Shown: piece by piece, positions 33,374-42,579 of the stretch
Position numbering within the stretch: position 1 is the first letter of the stretch
Layout: every line of letters starts with the position of its first letter
Assembly: GCA_022570795.1 (NCBI GenBank)
Contig: JAKUDP010000016.1
Span: 186,001-250,000, forward strand
Length of the DNA stretch: 64,000 nucleotides
Direction: 5' to 3'
From: Sphaerulina vaccinii
Taxonomy: Eukaryota > Ascomycota > Dothideomycetes > Mycosphaerellales > Mycosphaerellaceae
Made by a program: the position numbers and the translations under genes
Notes under the pieces: model-generated
What the model was told of the DNA's origin: nothing
Seen by the model: the letters and a program-made list of their open reading frames with translations, nothing else
Databases searched by the model: none

Positions 33374-33539
33374 AAAACAAATGGAAGCGAAACAATCGCC
33401 ACTCCATACTGGCTTGATCCTTTAGTACCACACTGTCTATGTTCCTGTTTGATATGGCTGGGATTGACTAAGGGCTGTTGATAAGCACCAACAAGATGTT
33501 GACGACTTATGACTCCACCGCTCGACTATGGACGACTTG
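33374..33539 (-). ncRNA. Structured element D4
   Basis: Hairpin CGTCAAC-atctt-GTTGGTG; closing strand GGCGATTG followed by only TTT, with TTTT 13 nt further on. Confidence 0.48.
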
Positions 33540-33619
33540 TTGGAGAGTGTTGAAGTGGGCAGTGTATGTACACTCACACTGCTGTTCGGCTTGATTAGCA
33601 AAAGGAGATGCGGGAGAGC

Positions 33620-33768
33620 AAAACAATCGCTTTGTTGAGCTAGCGCGATACAGACACAACGCCAGAACCCATAGCTGATCTATGGAATGACAGCGACTAG
33701 AGACTTTTGATCAGCATCAACAAGACGTTAACGACTTACGGGTTGACCGCTAGACTCTGGACGACTTG
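33620..33768 (-). ncRNA. Structured element D5
   Basis: Hairpin CGTTAAC-gtctt-GTTGATG; start CAAGTCGTCC; closing strand GCGATTG; TTTT. Confidence 0.55.
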
Positions 33769-33850
33769 TTGCAAGACCTTAAGATCTGGAAGTATATGAA
33801 CCCTCATCTCTATCCAGACTGAGCAAAAGACTTCTGTGAGACTATGAAGC

Positions 33851-34001
33851 AAAACAATAGTCATCTGAATTAGCGTGGTACTTGGAGCGAAGAAAGCAGA
33901 AGCTACATTTGCTACACGGCATGACTGCGACTCAGGATTTTGATCAGCATCCGCAATGCCAACGACTTACGAGCCTTCCGCTAGACTAAGGACGACCGTT
34001 G
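33851..34001 (-). ncRNA. Structured element D6
   Basis: Hairpin CGTTGGC-att-GCGGATG with one mismatch; terminal stem weak; TTTT. Confidence 0.4.
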
Positions 34002-34104
34002 CAGACCACAAATTCCGAAGCTATGTCATACCTGGTACGTGGCCATAGTCTCCTACAAAAGAGATGACCTCTCTCAATAGTAGAAAGTAAGGCGAGCAAA
34101 ATGC

Positions 34105-34253
34105 AAAACAATCGTCTCTCGCTAGACGTGAAGAAAACGACGTGGCCCTGCCACAAGTCCACGGGCTTAAGAGCTTTAGACCTTCGTCGCGAAAATCAGC
34201 ATCAGCTATGCTGGCGACTTACAGGTTGACCGCTAGACTACGGACGATCATTG
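34105..34253 (-). ncRNA. Structured element D7
   Basis: Hairpin CGCCAGC-ata-GCTGATG with one C-A mismatch; ends ATCGTC and GACGAT pair; TTTT. Confidence 0.5.
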
Positions 34254-34329
34254 AAGCAGGCAGAGCTGCGCGAGGTATACAAACTCTCATACTATTGAAA
34301 GACCTGAGTAAAAAGGCAGGGCAAAAGAC

Positions 34330-34480
34330 AAAACAATTATCTCTCGTCAGACGTGTAGAGAGCGAGCATTCGAGTTCCTCCAAGTCGAACGGCTTGAGAG
34401 CTCGAGATCTGTGGCTTGAAACCGAGCATCAGCTTTGCCGACGACTTACCGGCAGACCGCTAGACTATGGGCGATCATTG
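34330..34480 (-). ncRNA. Structured element D8
   Basis: Hairpin CGTCGGC-aaa-GCTGATG; A-box region TAGTCTAGCGG; closing strand altered (GATAATTG); TTTT. Confidence 0.47.
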
Positions 34481-34574
34481 AGAATGGACGAGTTACAGGA
34501 GTATATGGACCTTCATTATTGCAGGGCGAACTAAGCAAAAGGCAGAACGCAGATGAGCAAAAGACCTCTCGAGC

Positions 34575-34721
34575 AAAACGATCGTCACGATTCGTCGGCG
34601 CGCGAGCCTGAGCCTCAGTCTGATGGGCTATGTCCATCTCCTGCTTCTGACTGCATTGTGAGTCAAGCATCAGCTATACCGACGATTTACAGGCAGACCG
34701 CTGGACCAATTACGACCATTG
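34575..34721 (-). ncRNA. Structured element D9
   Basis: Hairpin CGTCGG-tatag-CTGATG; ends AATGGTCGT and ACGATCGTT pair over 9 bp; TTTT. Confidence 0.57.
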
Positions 34722-34797
34722 AAAATATGTGAATTAGGTTCGTATGTGTACTGTGGTTTGGCTAATGCTCGGAATGCAAAAGGTGACATGGGAAGGC

Positions 34798-34946
34798 AAA
34801 ACGATCGCCACGAGCTGCGTTGGACTTTGTCGGCAACACCACAAGGCCAATTGATCTTGCAGAGGCTCCTGGCTTTCTAGACCGGACAAGCATTCGATGC
34901 AGACGGACGACTTACAGCTTGACCATCAGACTATGGACGACTATTG
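34798..34946 (-). ncRNA. Structured element D10
   Basis: Hairpin CGTCCG-tctgcat-CGAATG with one mismatch; ends GTCGTC and GGCGAT pair; TTTT. Confidence 0.5.
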
Positions 34947-35020
34947 AAAGCACAACAAATCAGATCATATATATACTCTGGTTCTGGCTGGCTTTTATGC
35001 AAAAAGTGATACCGAAATGC

Positions 35021-35169
35021 AAAACAATCGCCACGAGCTGCCTCGCTTCAATCATGAAGAAGATTTCCAAGGCATATTGTCCTTGTTGGACCTCCTAACT
35101 CTCGAGAATAGGCCAGCATTCGGGATTGACGAACGACTTACAGAACTACCACTAGACTATGGACGACTG
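35021..35169 (-). ncRNA. Structured element D11
   Basis: Hairpin CGTTCG-tcaatcc-CGAATG; ends CAGTCGTC and GGCGATTG pair; TTTT. Confidence 0.57.
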
Positions 35170-35249
35170 TTGAAACACCTCGAGATTAGACTCATGTATG
35201 TATGGTGCCTTTGGCATTTATACCCATGCAAAAACCGATAGCAGAGCAC

Positions 35250-35397
35250 AAAAGCAATCGCCTTGAATGGCCACAATGACAAGACGGGAACTATACAAGG
35301 CTAGGAATCTTGGTAGCTCTGGCTCTTGAGTCGTTAATGACTAGCACAACATGGTGACTGCGACTTACTGGCGTACGACTAGACCACGGACGACTGA
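35250..35397 (-). ncRNA. Structured element D12 (degraded)
   Basis: Terminal stem and T run are kept, but the internal hairpin is not formed and TAAGTCGC replaces TAAGTCGT. Confidence 0.33.
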
Positions 35398-35475
35398 TGG
35401 AGGCCTGGCAGTTGAGAGTCCATATGTATGCTGCTTTTGGCTGGCAGTTAGGAGCAGAAGGTATTACCAGGAGGC

Positions 35476-35628
35476 AAAACAATCGCCAGCTTGTCGGCCC
35501 ACCAGAGCACCTACCCTTACACAGCGACGCTGTGTTGTTCTCCAAGTATAGAAGCGCACTGTCTGTCTTGTTCCAGCATCATCATGCGATGATGACTTAC
35601 GGTTTTACCACTAGACCACGGACGACTG
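35476..35628 (-). ncRNA. Structured element D13
   Basis: Hairpin CATCATC-gcat-GATGATG, seven Watson-Crick pairs with A-U at the usual G-U place; ends CAGTCGTC and GGCGATTG pair; TTTT. Confidence 0.6.
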
Positions 35629-35705
35629 TTAAGAGTGGACAGAGTTAGAAGGCATATGAAGGCTACTGTGATTGGTCGCATATGGCAAAAGGAATCACGA
35701 GATAC

Positions 35706-35854
35706 AAAACAATCGCCCTCTTCACTGCTGGACTTCCCGCGGAGATTCGGAAAAGGTCATTAATGACCTTCGTAGCTCGAAATCTCGGTGTAACGATGAT
35801 CTGGCATCAGGCTTCCTGACGACTTACAGGTATTCCGCTGGACCAAGGTCGACT
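35706..35854 (-). ncRNA. Structured element D14
   Basis: Hairpin CGTCAGG-aag-CCTGATG; ends AGTCG and CGATT pair; TTTT. Confidence 0.54.
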
Positions 35855-35956
35855 TTTTAAGATGATCCTTCTCAGGCCCTATATGAAGGTTGCTACGCCA
35901 GGTCAACGCAAGAAAGACAGTCTGTTCACGATATCGTAAAAGAGAAGACGAGAAGC

Positions 35957-36102
35957 AAAACAATCGCCCTACAAGGCGCTGACCACATCAACATAACACT
36001 TGAAGCTTTTTACGACCTTCTCAGTTCGATCTCAGTGCCTTCTTGACAAAGCATCAGATGTCCCGACGACTTACAGATGTTCCGCTAAACCAGAACGACT
36101 TG
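35957..36102 (-). ncRNA. Structured element D15
   Basis: Hairpin CGTCGG-gacat-CTGATG; closing strand GGCGATTG; TTTT. Outermost unit of the array. Confidence 0.52.
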
Positions 36103-36297
36103 TTGGAAGCTTGAAGTTTAGGAGTATGCATATAGCATGACTTTTGTCTTTGCGAAGATCTGGTACCATGTCTTGAGCTACCATGGCACATGAAAGCTTG
36201 TGGTCTGACTCGTATCGTGAAGATTTAACATCCTCTTGATCAATCTGCGATCTTCCGACTCTTCACCAACTCCCTCAAATGACACGAGTGACACATT

Positions 36298-37105
36298 ATG
36301 GCCACAACCATGGACCTCACTGGCCAACATGTCAACTCGCAAGCCACGTCCGAATGCCTCCTCTGGCGCCTCCCCACAGAAATCCTAGAATCCATTTCTC
36401 GACACATATTTCTTCTGGCACTGCGACGACTACAACACCATCGAGCTCGACGACCTCATACAAATGTTCACACCCCTCCCACCAATCAGGACGAAAAAGC
36501 AGGAATCCTTCAACTTCCCCAAGTACTCCACAATCTCAACGACTTGGTATCGCATCGCCCTACGCCCTTGGCTTCGGACTCGACCTCTATCCCTCAGCCT
36601 CAAAAACATCGAGCAACAAGACCTTTCCCGCTTGAAACCGAAAACTTGGACACTATTCGAAGATGTCTTTCTCGACGTTGGCGGATGGCATCGTCATGAT
36701 GGCTGGAGTATCGATGCGGGATTGAAAGAGATATTCCGTGCTTGCCCGAATGTCACATATCTGTCTTTCTCTTGGGGCACGGATGATCTACTTTATCAAG
36801 ATCCCAGCTGGAAACATATCGTTCATCAGTTTTCTGGGCGGGATGGTATAATCCGATCAGTCGACGTACTGCACCAGAAACGTCTGACGCCAGAGGAGAT
36901 GTTCGGTGATATACCGTGGGTTCAGACTTTGGTTGCGCATAAGAAGCTTGAGCGTGTGGATTTCGCGCCTGTACTGAGGTACAAGAATGTGTCCGATGTG
37001 TATGATGAGGATGATGATTATCCTTGCGCTGAGATGAATGCGGCTTTGGAATGTCTGGATGACTTCGTGGATCGGAAGCTTAGGGAAAGACGGAGATCCA
37101 AGTGA
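36298..37105 (+). pseudogene. F-box-like protein gene with a one-base frameshift
   Basis: The N-terminal frame from 36298 has W-R-L-P-T-E-I-L-E-S-I, an F-box-like first helix. The conserved body continues in the next frame (F-F-W-H-C-D-D-Y-N, then W-Y-R-I-A-L-R-P-W-L-R-T-R and QQDLSRLKPKTWTLFEDV) to a stop at 37105. The shift lies at about 36391-36400; no intron fits there. The gene at 62745 is a paralogue and reads through the same region in one frame, which shows what is broken here. Sequence error is the alternative. Function unknown; such proteins are common and variable in ascomycetes. Confidence 0.6.
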
Positions 37106-37223
37106 GAATGCAAGTCGATCAAGCGTTCTCGGATCCAGCTTTCCATTGAGCACCATCGCCATCGAGCTCTGGTCCATCAGGGTCGTAGCTCATCAATCAT
37201 ATCATTTCATTTCGGGCCCAGCA

Positions 37224-38660
37224 CTACCGCGCATGCGCCCTAGGCAAATCATCAACATGATAACTCCTCTGTTCTACCTCCGTCGTCTTCGAGATACCAG
37301 TATGCATCATATTCGTTGGCCTCGTCAACCTCTCCTGACTCATACTCCTATTCGCAACTTCAATATCCTCCCAACTACCGTCATCGCCAGGATCTCGCGC
37401 GGCTGTGACGCCCACAGTATATCTTTTCGAATCTGGCTGAAACAATGGATCATCATCCATCATAGATGCGCTACCTTTAGTCTTGTGCGACCTTGAGTCT
37501 GTATTCGAAGAGCCGGGAGTCAGGTTCTTCATATCCAACACCACAGCGCCAGGAGGAAAATTTTCGTACTGTAATTCTTTATCATCTCCACCTTTATGTC
37601 GACGATATCCTGAAGAGCTGGAATTGAGAACTGTCCGATCTTGTGAACCCCAAGATCGGGACAGAGCATCTTTTGTCGAAGCGAGGATTTGAGCGAACAG
37701 GGGGCGGAGAGCTGGGAGGGAAGCTGCTGTGATTCCGACACAGAGTTCGATCATATTCCAGACGTTGAATTCGTTATGCCAGAGGGGATCGGGCTCGTCG
37801 AAGAAATTGGCTTGTTTTACTGCTTTGACTATTCCGGCTGCGCAGGCGAAGTAGCCGAGCGAGAGGATGAGAACTAGGGTTGTTTTGGTGCGGCGGTTGA
37901 CTTGGAGGTTTATTATTACTGGTATGGGGAGTGCTGCGAGGAGGAAGTCTGTTGCGCAGTTTGTTGAGCTGTTGAATAGGCCGATGGCTGAGAATGTACT
38001 ATTGGAGAAGCAGCGGGATGTGGCTCGGATGGAGAATGTCCAGGCTGCTCGGACTGGCCAGCATTGGAAGATTAGTGTCCCGGAACATGCGGCCATGAAG
38101 CAGATGAGGAATACTGAGATCTGTCAGTGATATGATATCTCTTGTCTGTTTAGAACGCGAAGGCATACCGATGGTGGCCCACAAGAAAGCTTTCCACTTC
38201 TTCCCAGGCGGTACGAGCCTCATTAGGAATAGAGCAATCGAGATTTTGACTAAGACGACGCCCCACATCACAACGAGTGAGTGTACATATTGCCATTTGG
38301 CGAACGATTGATACTCTTCCGGTGTGATACTGTGGGTTATGAGCAGCTGTACTTTTAACTCACCGGCATGTGATACACTTACCATGCGATATGTCTTCCC
38401 ACGGCATTAGCATGATTTGCCTCTCCCACGAAACATATGAACGTCCCAATGGCACAGAGCAACGCCACAACCATTACATAGTCGTCGGAACCAACAGACT
38501 TGATCATAGTCGCTCGAACGATCAGTCTTAAGCCGCAAGTAATGACAGCCATTGTCATCATGGCTCCAGTAACTCCAAGAATTTCATGTGCGTTACACTC
38601 TGCGCAGTAGGCCGGATCGGGTGGCGGACCAGTCGTTTGACGTCTGGTAAATCTGCTCAT
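37224..38660 (-). CDS. PTH11-type integral membrane protein (fungal rhodopsin-like domain)
   Basis: Seven-TM protein of the large fungal Pth11-related family, candidate surface or nutrient sensors. Exons 38660-38383, 38329-38169 and 38113-37224 (introns 53 and 55 bp; donors GTAAGT and GTATGC), 442 aa. TM segments are recognisable: ILGVTGAMMTMAVITCGLRL, DDYVMVVALLCAIGTFICF, VHSLVVMWGVVLVKISIALF, VFLICFMAACSGTLIFQC with the usual C-x-P-V-R-A-A-W, DFLLAALPIPVIINLQ and TTLVLILSLGYFACAAGIVK. The N-terminus is short, without a CFEM domain. The cytosolic tail of about 150 residues is Ser/Asp-rich. The second acceptor (TCAG at 38114-38116) was chosen because only it keeps the TM frame. Confidence 0.85.
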
Positions 38661-40734
38661 GATTGCGGTTGTCGGCGACTCCAGATGGATACTGCTCTGC
38701 CCCGGTGTGGTATCGTGTCGTGCTACAACATCTGCTCAGATAATGATAGTGGTGCAAGCAGAAGCCCTTCCAGATGTCAAAGAGCTTCAAGGTGACTAGC
38801 CCTAGAGTTATGCAGCGTGGTGCCCAAAGGGCTGAAGCACGATCGTGATTCTGAGTTCGTGATCGTGAAGTCAAAGAGGCATAGTAATCCGGAGTGACCT
38901 TGTAGCAGATGTCATGGGTGATCCCGAACATCCACGACACAACGTCTGACCAGACAGCCGGTATGTAACCGTCGGTATTGGATTCAATCACACAGCGAAT
39001 GCAGTGATCTTGTCAGCAGGGCGGACTCCAGTGGCTTAATGTGGTCGAGTCCTGTCAAAGCTCGTCTTGAATAAGGGTCGTCCAGCTATCCCCAACCACA
39101 AGTCATGGCCATAATGGAACGGACCTGGGCACGCTTGGTATTGGAAGAGGTACGTGAGCAGACTTCGTGAAGTACGGACTTGTCGGTTTCATCATGCCGA
39201 GCACGACTAGCTGACATCGAAGCTCGAGTGAAGTGCAGTCGAAGGCGGTCTCGCACTCCTGCCGAACCGATTCGAGGAACAGCAAGTCCACTACTGGCGT
39301 GCCATGGATCTTCCATCTCCTGTATAAGTCAGTCACACTTTCTAGAGAAAGTGTATGGCTCGCGCCGAGCGCAACAGCAACGGGTAACGGAGGTGCCACG
39401 AAGGATGATTGGCGCCTCGCTAATGATTACTTGTGTTCAGCGTAGCACCTCTTCACGTAGGGCAGACCATACTTGTGGCATTCAAGTCTGAAACAAGACA
39501 GAGCAATGCCCCGAGCGTGTTCCTGAGTGCTCCTTGTCGTTCTTGGGGGCCTTTTGGGTCGTGCTTCTTGTGCAGAGCCACCATTGTATGGCGAAGACCA
39601 TCGAAAGGGCAGAACCGAGCCCTCTGTCGGTCGCGTCCGGCGTTATGCAAAGACGTTGTCGGGAATGAACCCTTGCCGGATGTGCATGAAGTGCGTTATT
39701 GCAAGGGTACTACTAGCATTAAGACGTCACCTCTGCAGTGCACATCATCTTCAGGACTCGTGATTGATGACAAACGCGGTCATCTCCACGGATTCGTGTG
39801 CTGCGAATGTAGTGCGAGCTGTGATTGTCGATGTTGTGCTCGTTGCGAGTCTGCTGTGCTTCGTGAAGGTCATTGTGGGTGGTGAAACGGAGGAGGTCGA
39901 AACAGAGCAGTTGGCAAGATGAGACTAGTATACACTTTTAGCGCTGCCAAGAGGTGGGATAGCGCGCGGAGGAAGGAGCCGCACCTTGCAAGGATGTGTC
40001 AGGATGTGTGGTTGAGCAACTTCTCTTCCACTTCGGCTACCGGATCTTCACCTTGTTCACACCGACTACTGCACAACACATCACCCTCCATCTGGTACGG
40101 TGGTACCAAAAGCGGATATCCTGCCAGTGTGTGTATCCGGCTGCGATAGCCATGCTCGAGGACATAGAAATAGTGGAGTTCGTTAACGTGGCGCCTTTTC
40201 CGGAACTCTTGCAATCAATCTCGAAATCATGATCGAATGAGTCGTGTTTACTAACCATACTGACTTGTGACGAGTTCTAGAGCCGACCACGTGTGAGAAG
40301 ATGCGATCCGTTCTCGAGGCAATGGCAATGACTTTGTGGTGGCAGCGACCTTCATATCCACACCTCGACAAGACTTGACGACTTCTGCCAGTGATATTGG
40401 CACTCCAAGGCTCAAGTTGGTGGAGTGTACTATGTATATGCAACTAAAACGTCCCTAGCAAGGGTCCTTTGGCACCAAACTATTGGCGCGTTATGCACAA
40501 ACCGCTCGTTAAGTAGTGCTCCTCGCTGTCAGCTCCTCGCGGTTGGAGGCAATTTCATCCCACCGGCGATATACGCGCCACATGCTGGCCGCGTGTGCCG
40601 AACGACTCATGCTGTCGGTTCTCCTTAGCTTCCAAATGCAGTGGCCAAGTTCTGTCCTACATGAACTTTTCGAGTTGATGTATACCTCTCGCTGCTGACC
40701 TTGGACCAGTCCATTCAGATCCTTACCTTCCCAC
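38661..40734. other. Intergenic, no supported gene
   Basis: About 2.07 kb between the divergent PTH11-type and tyrosinase genes. Open frames of 60-150 codons on both strands (for example 39433-39885) lack domains and plausible codon bias. I see no tRNA, repeat array or transposon remnant. Confidence 0.45.
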
Positions 40735-42078
40735 GTGTGGAAGCAGTCACACTCGGATCTTCACAAGATGCGAGTCACAAACGGCATTGTTGCCTTCCTC
40801 CCAGTAATCAATGCAGCTTTTGTGCCTGCAGACACATCCGCTACAGACGAATTGGCACGCAAAGCACTGGACAATGTGCGACTAAGGGCTTCTCGTCAGC
40901 ATCCGAAAACCTATGATGAGCCTCCGACCTCACTACTATCCAGACTCGGACAACGATTAGGCCTACCAGTATCATCTTCACAGCCCACAGATCAGCAATC
41001 TTCGGAAGACGAACAGCCACAATGTACATTAGCGACAGCCTCAGTCCGTCGAGAATGGGACACCCTCTTCCCACCTGAAAAGAAAGCCTACATCTCCGCT
41101 GTCCTCTGCATGATGCACAAACCACCCATAAGCGGCGACCTCGTCCCCGGAGCACGAAGCAGATTCGACGACTTCTTCGGCACTCACGTAAACCAAACAC
41201 TCCACATCCACGGCACAGGAAATTTCCTCTCATGGCATCGCTACTTCACCTGGACCTACGAACAAGCTTTACGACAAGAATGCGGCTATACAGGAACATT
41301 CCCTTACTTCAACTGGGGTCGCTACGCTCTAGATCTCTACAACGCTCCCATCTTCGACGGCTCAGAAACCTCGCTCTCCGGAAACGGCTGCCACGAACCT
41401 CGAAACAATGGCACAAATATCCCTTCCAACGCCACACCATTCATCACTCTCCCGCCAGGTCAAGGCGGAGGTTGTGTAACATCCGGTCCTTTTGCGAACT
41501 ATACTGTCAACCTCGGCCCAATGGCTCCAGTCCTCTCCTTCGTAAAACCCAATCCATCACCAGACGGTCTAGGCTACAATCCTCGTTGTTTCCGCAGAGA
41601 CATCGGCGCCTATCCAGCGAAAATCTGGTCAAAAGATTCAGACTGCTACGCTCTAATTACACAATCACCGCACATCGGAGCTTTTCAAACAACTATGCAA
41701 GGAGATTTCGCCGCTGGCTTCTTAGGAATTCATACCTCAGGGCATTTCTTCACAGGAGGAGATCCAGGCGGAGACTTATTCTCCTCTGTAGGAGATCCTT
41801 TCTTCTATCTACAACATGCACAGATTGATCGTGTGTGGTGGATTTGGCAGAACTATCTTCCTGATGCTGCTGAAGATAATGGAATTGAGGGAAAGGAGGG
41901 CGATAGGATCTTTGTGATTGGGAATACTACGACGGTGAATAATACGCCTCCGTCAAGGAACGCTACGTTGGATGATATAATACAGTTGGGTGTTAATGAT
42001 TTGAATGGGTTGAAGGGGATTAAGATTAGAGACGCTGTGGATACGTTGGCAGGACCGTTTTGTTATATCTATGAGTGA
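40735..42078 (+). CDS. Secreted tyrosinase (type-3 copper monooxygenase)
   Basis: Oxidises mono- or diphenols; likely extracellular, in pigment or phenol chemistry. 447 aa from 40735, but the Met at 40768 starts M-R-V-T-N-G-I-V-A-F-L-P-V-I-N-A-A-F-V-P-A, a signal peptide, and is the better start. CuA region: L-H-I-H-G-T-G-N-F-L-S-W-H-R-Y-F with three His in the family pattern. CuB region: G-I-H-T-S-G-H-F, then D-P-F-F-Y-L-H-like segment F-F-Y-L-Q-H-A-Q-I-D-R-V-W-W. Several N-x-T/S sites. It is short, without the long C-terminal domain of cytosolic fungal tyrosinases, like other secreted ascomycete forms. Confidence 0.9.
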   Translation: MWKQSHSDLHKMRVTNGIVAFLPVINAAFVPADTSATDELARKALDNVRLRASRQHPKTYDEPPTSLLSRLGQRLGLPVSSSQPTDQQSSEDEQPQCTLATASVRREWDTLFPPEKKAYISAVLCMMHKPPISGDLVPGARSRFDDFFGTHVNQTLHIHGTGNFLSWHRYFTWTYEQALRQECGYTGTFPYFNWGRYALDLYNAPIFDGSETSLSGNGCHEPRNNGTNIPSNATPFITLPPGQGGGCVTSGPFANYTVNLGPMAPVLSFVKPNPSPDGLGYNPRCFRRDIGAYPAKIWSKDSDCYALITQSPHIGAFQTTMQGDFAAGFLGIHTSGHFFTGGDPGGDLFSSVGDPFFYLQHAQIDRVWWIWQNYLPDAAEDNGIEGKEGDRIFVIGNTTTVNNTPPSRNATLDDIIQLGVNDLNGLKGIKIRDAVDTLAGPFCYIYE

Positions 42079-42579
42079 GTTAGGCGTGCTTAGTAGCATT
42101 GGCGCTGGTGGGCATGAAATGAAGCATATATATTACAACAACAGCAGATACCCAGAGATGGAAGTGGATAGAGACTAGAGAAGCATCATATCATGCAGTA
42201 ATGTGCATTTCCGAGTCTATATCAGCCGGCCGTTCCTTTCTCTTTCCGTCTCTCTATATTCAAACGAAGATGGTGGTGGTATCTCTCGCACGTAATAAAT
42301 CAGTGAACACCAGATCTCTTCGTTCCACATGCACATGTCCCTCCTGAGCATCTTACAGGCATGTCTTGGTCGCCGTAACGCCTCGCTCGTAAGCAGCAAA
42401 CGCAGTCAACCACAGGTTGTCTCAGTACTCCTGAAGTGGAACCACAGGTTGTCTCAGTACTCCTGAAGTGGATACCATTCGACGTGAGCAGAAGCAGGTA
42501 CCACGCATCCTCTCGCCCGCGTCCGCGTCAGAAGCTTCACCCATGTCCAAACAGCCTCATCCAATCGCAACGACGATGA
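42079..42579. other. Intergenic with a 32-bp tandem duplication
   Basis: Convergent 3' ends of the tyrosinase and the CNBD protein gene. Positions 42408-42439 and 42440-42471 are identical 32-bp copies in tandem. Nothing else noted. Confidence 0.6.

Larger units (their letters stand above)
32701..36102 (-). repeat. Array D of the structured element (15 units)
   Basis: Fifteen minus-strand units, read on the plus strand as AAAACAATCGCC, variable part, GCATCAGC, GACGACTTAC, CCGCTAGAC, GGACGACTGTTG. Spacing about 215-250 bp. Same architecture as array C, opposite direction. T-run terminators are near-constant (GATTGTTTTGC). Confidence 0.85.

Noticed and set aside
20863..35963. Many 60-130-codon open frames inside the arrays
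   Set aside because: They shift frame from unit to unit, do not share protein sequence, and are explained by the repeated DNA.
26486..36102. TAAGTCGT in the units read as a 5' splice site (GTAAGT)
   Set aside because: The base before TAAGT varies (CATAAGT, TATAAGT, TTTAAGT), so the invariant G of a donor is missing in many units, and no acceptor or flanking exons recur.
26486..36102. C/D-box snoRNA family, from TGATGCTGA-like strings
   Set aside because: These bases are one strand of the conserved hairpin; there is no separate C box near the 5' end with a D box near the 3' end.
9838..36102. True tRNA genes or a tRNA-derived SINE
   Set aside because: Only the A-box part resembles tRNA; no consistent B box, anticodon arm or T arm. 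Units are in regular tandem without target repeats or poly-A tails, unlike SINEs.
9838..36102. CRISPR-like repeat arrays
   Set aside because: Eukaryotic genome, units of about 230 bp with internal divergence and promoter/terminator signals; no cas genes.
39433..39885. 150-codon plus-strand open frame
   Set aside because: No domain, Cys-rich by chance composition, several overlapping frames of similar length in the same place.
42408..42471. 32-bp perfect tandem duplication as a regulatory repeat
   Set aside because: Only two copies between convergent gene ends, without recognisable motif; probably a recent slippage event.
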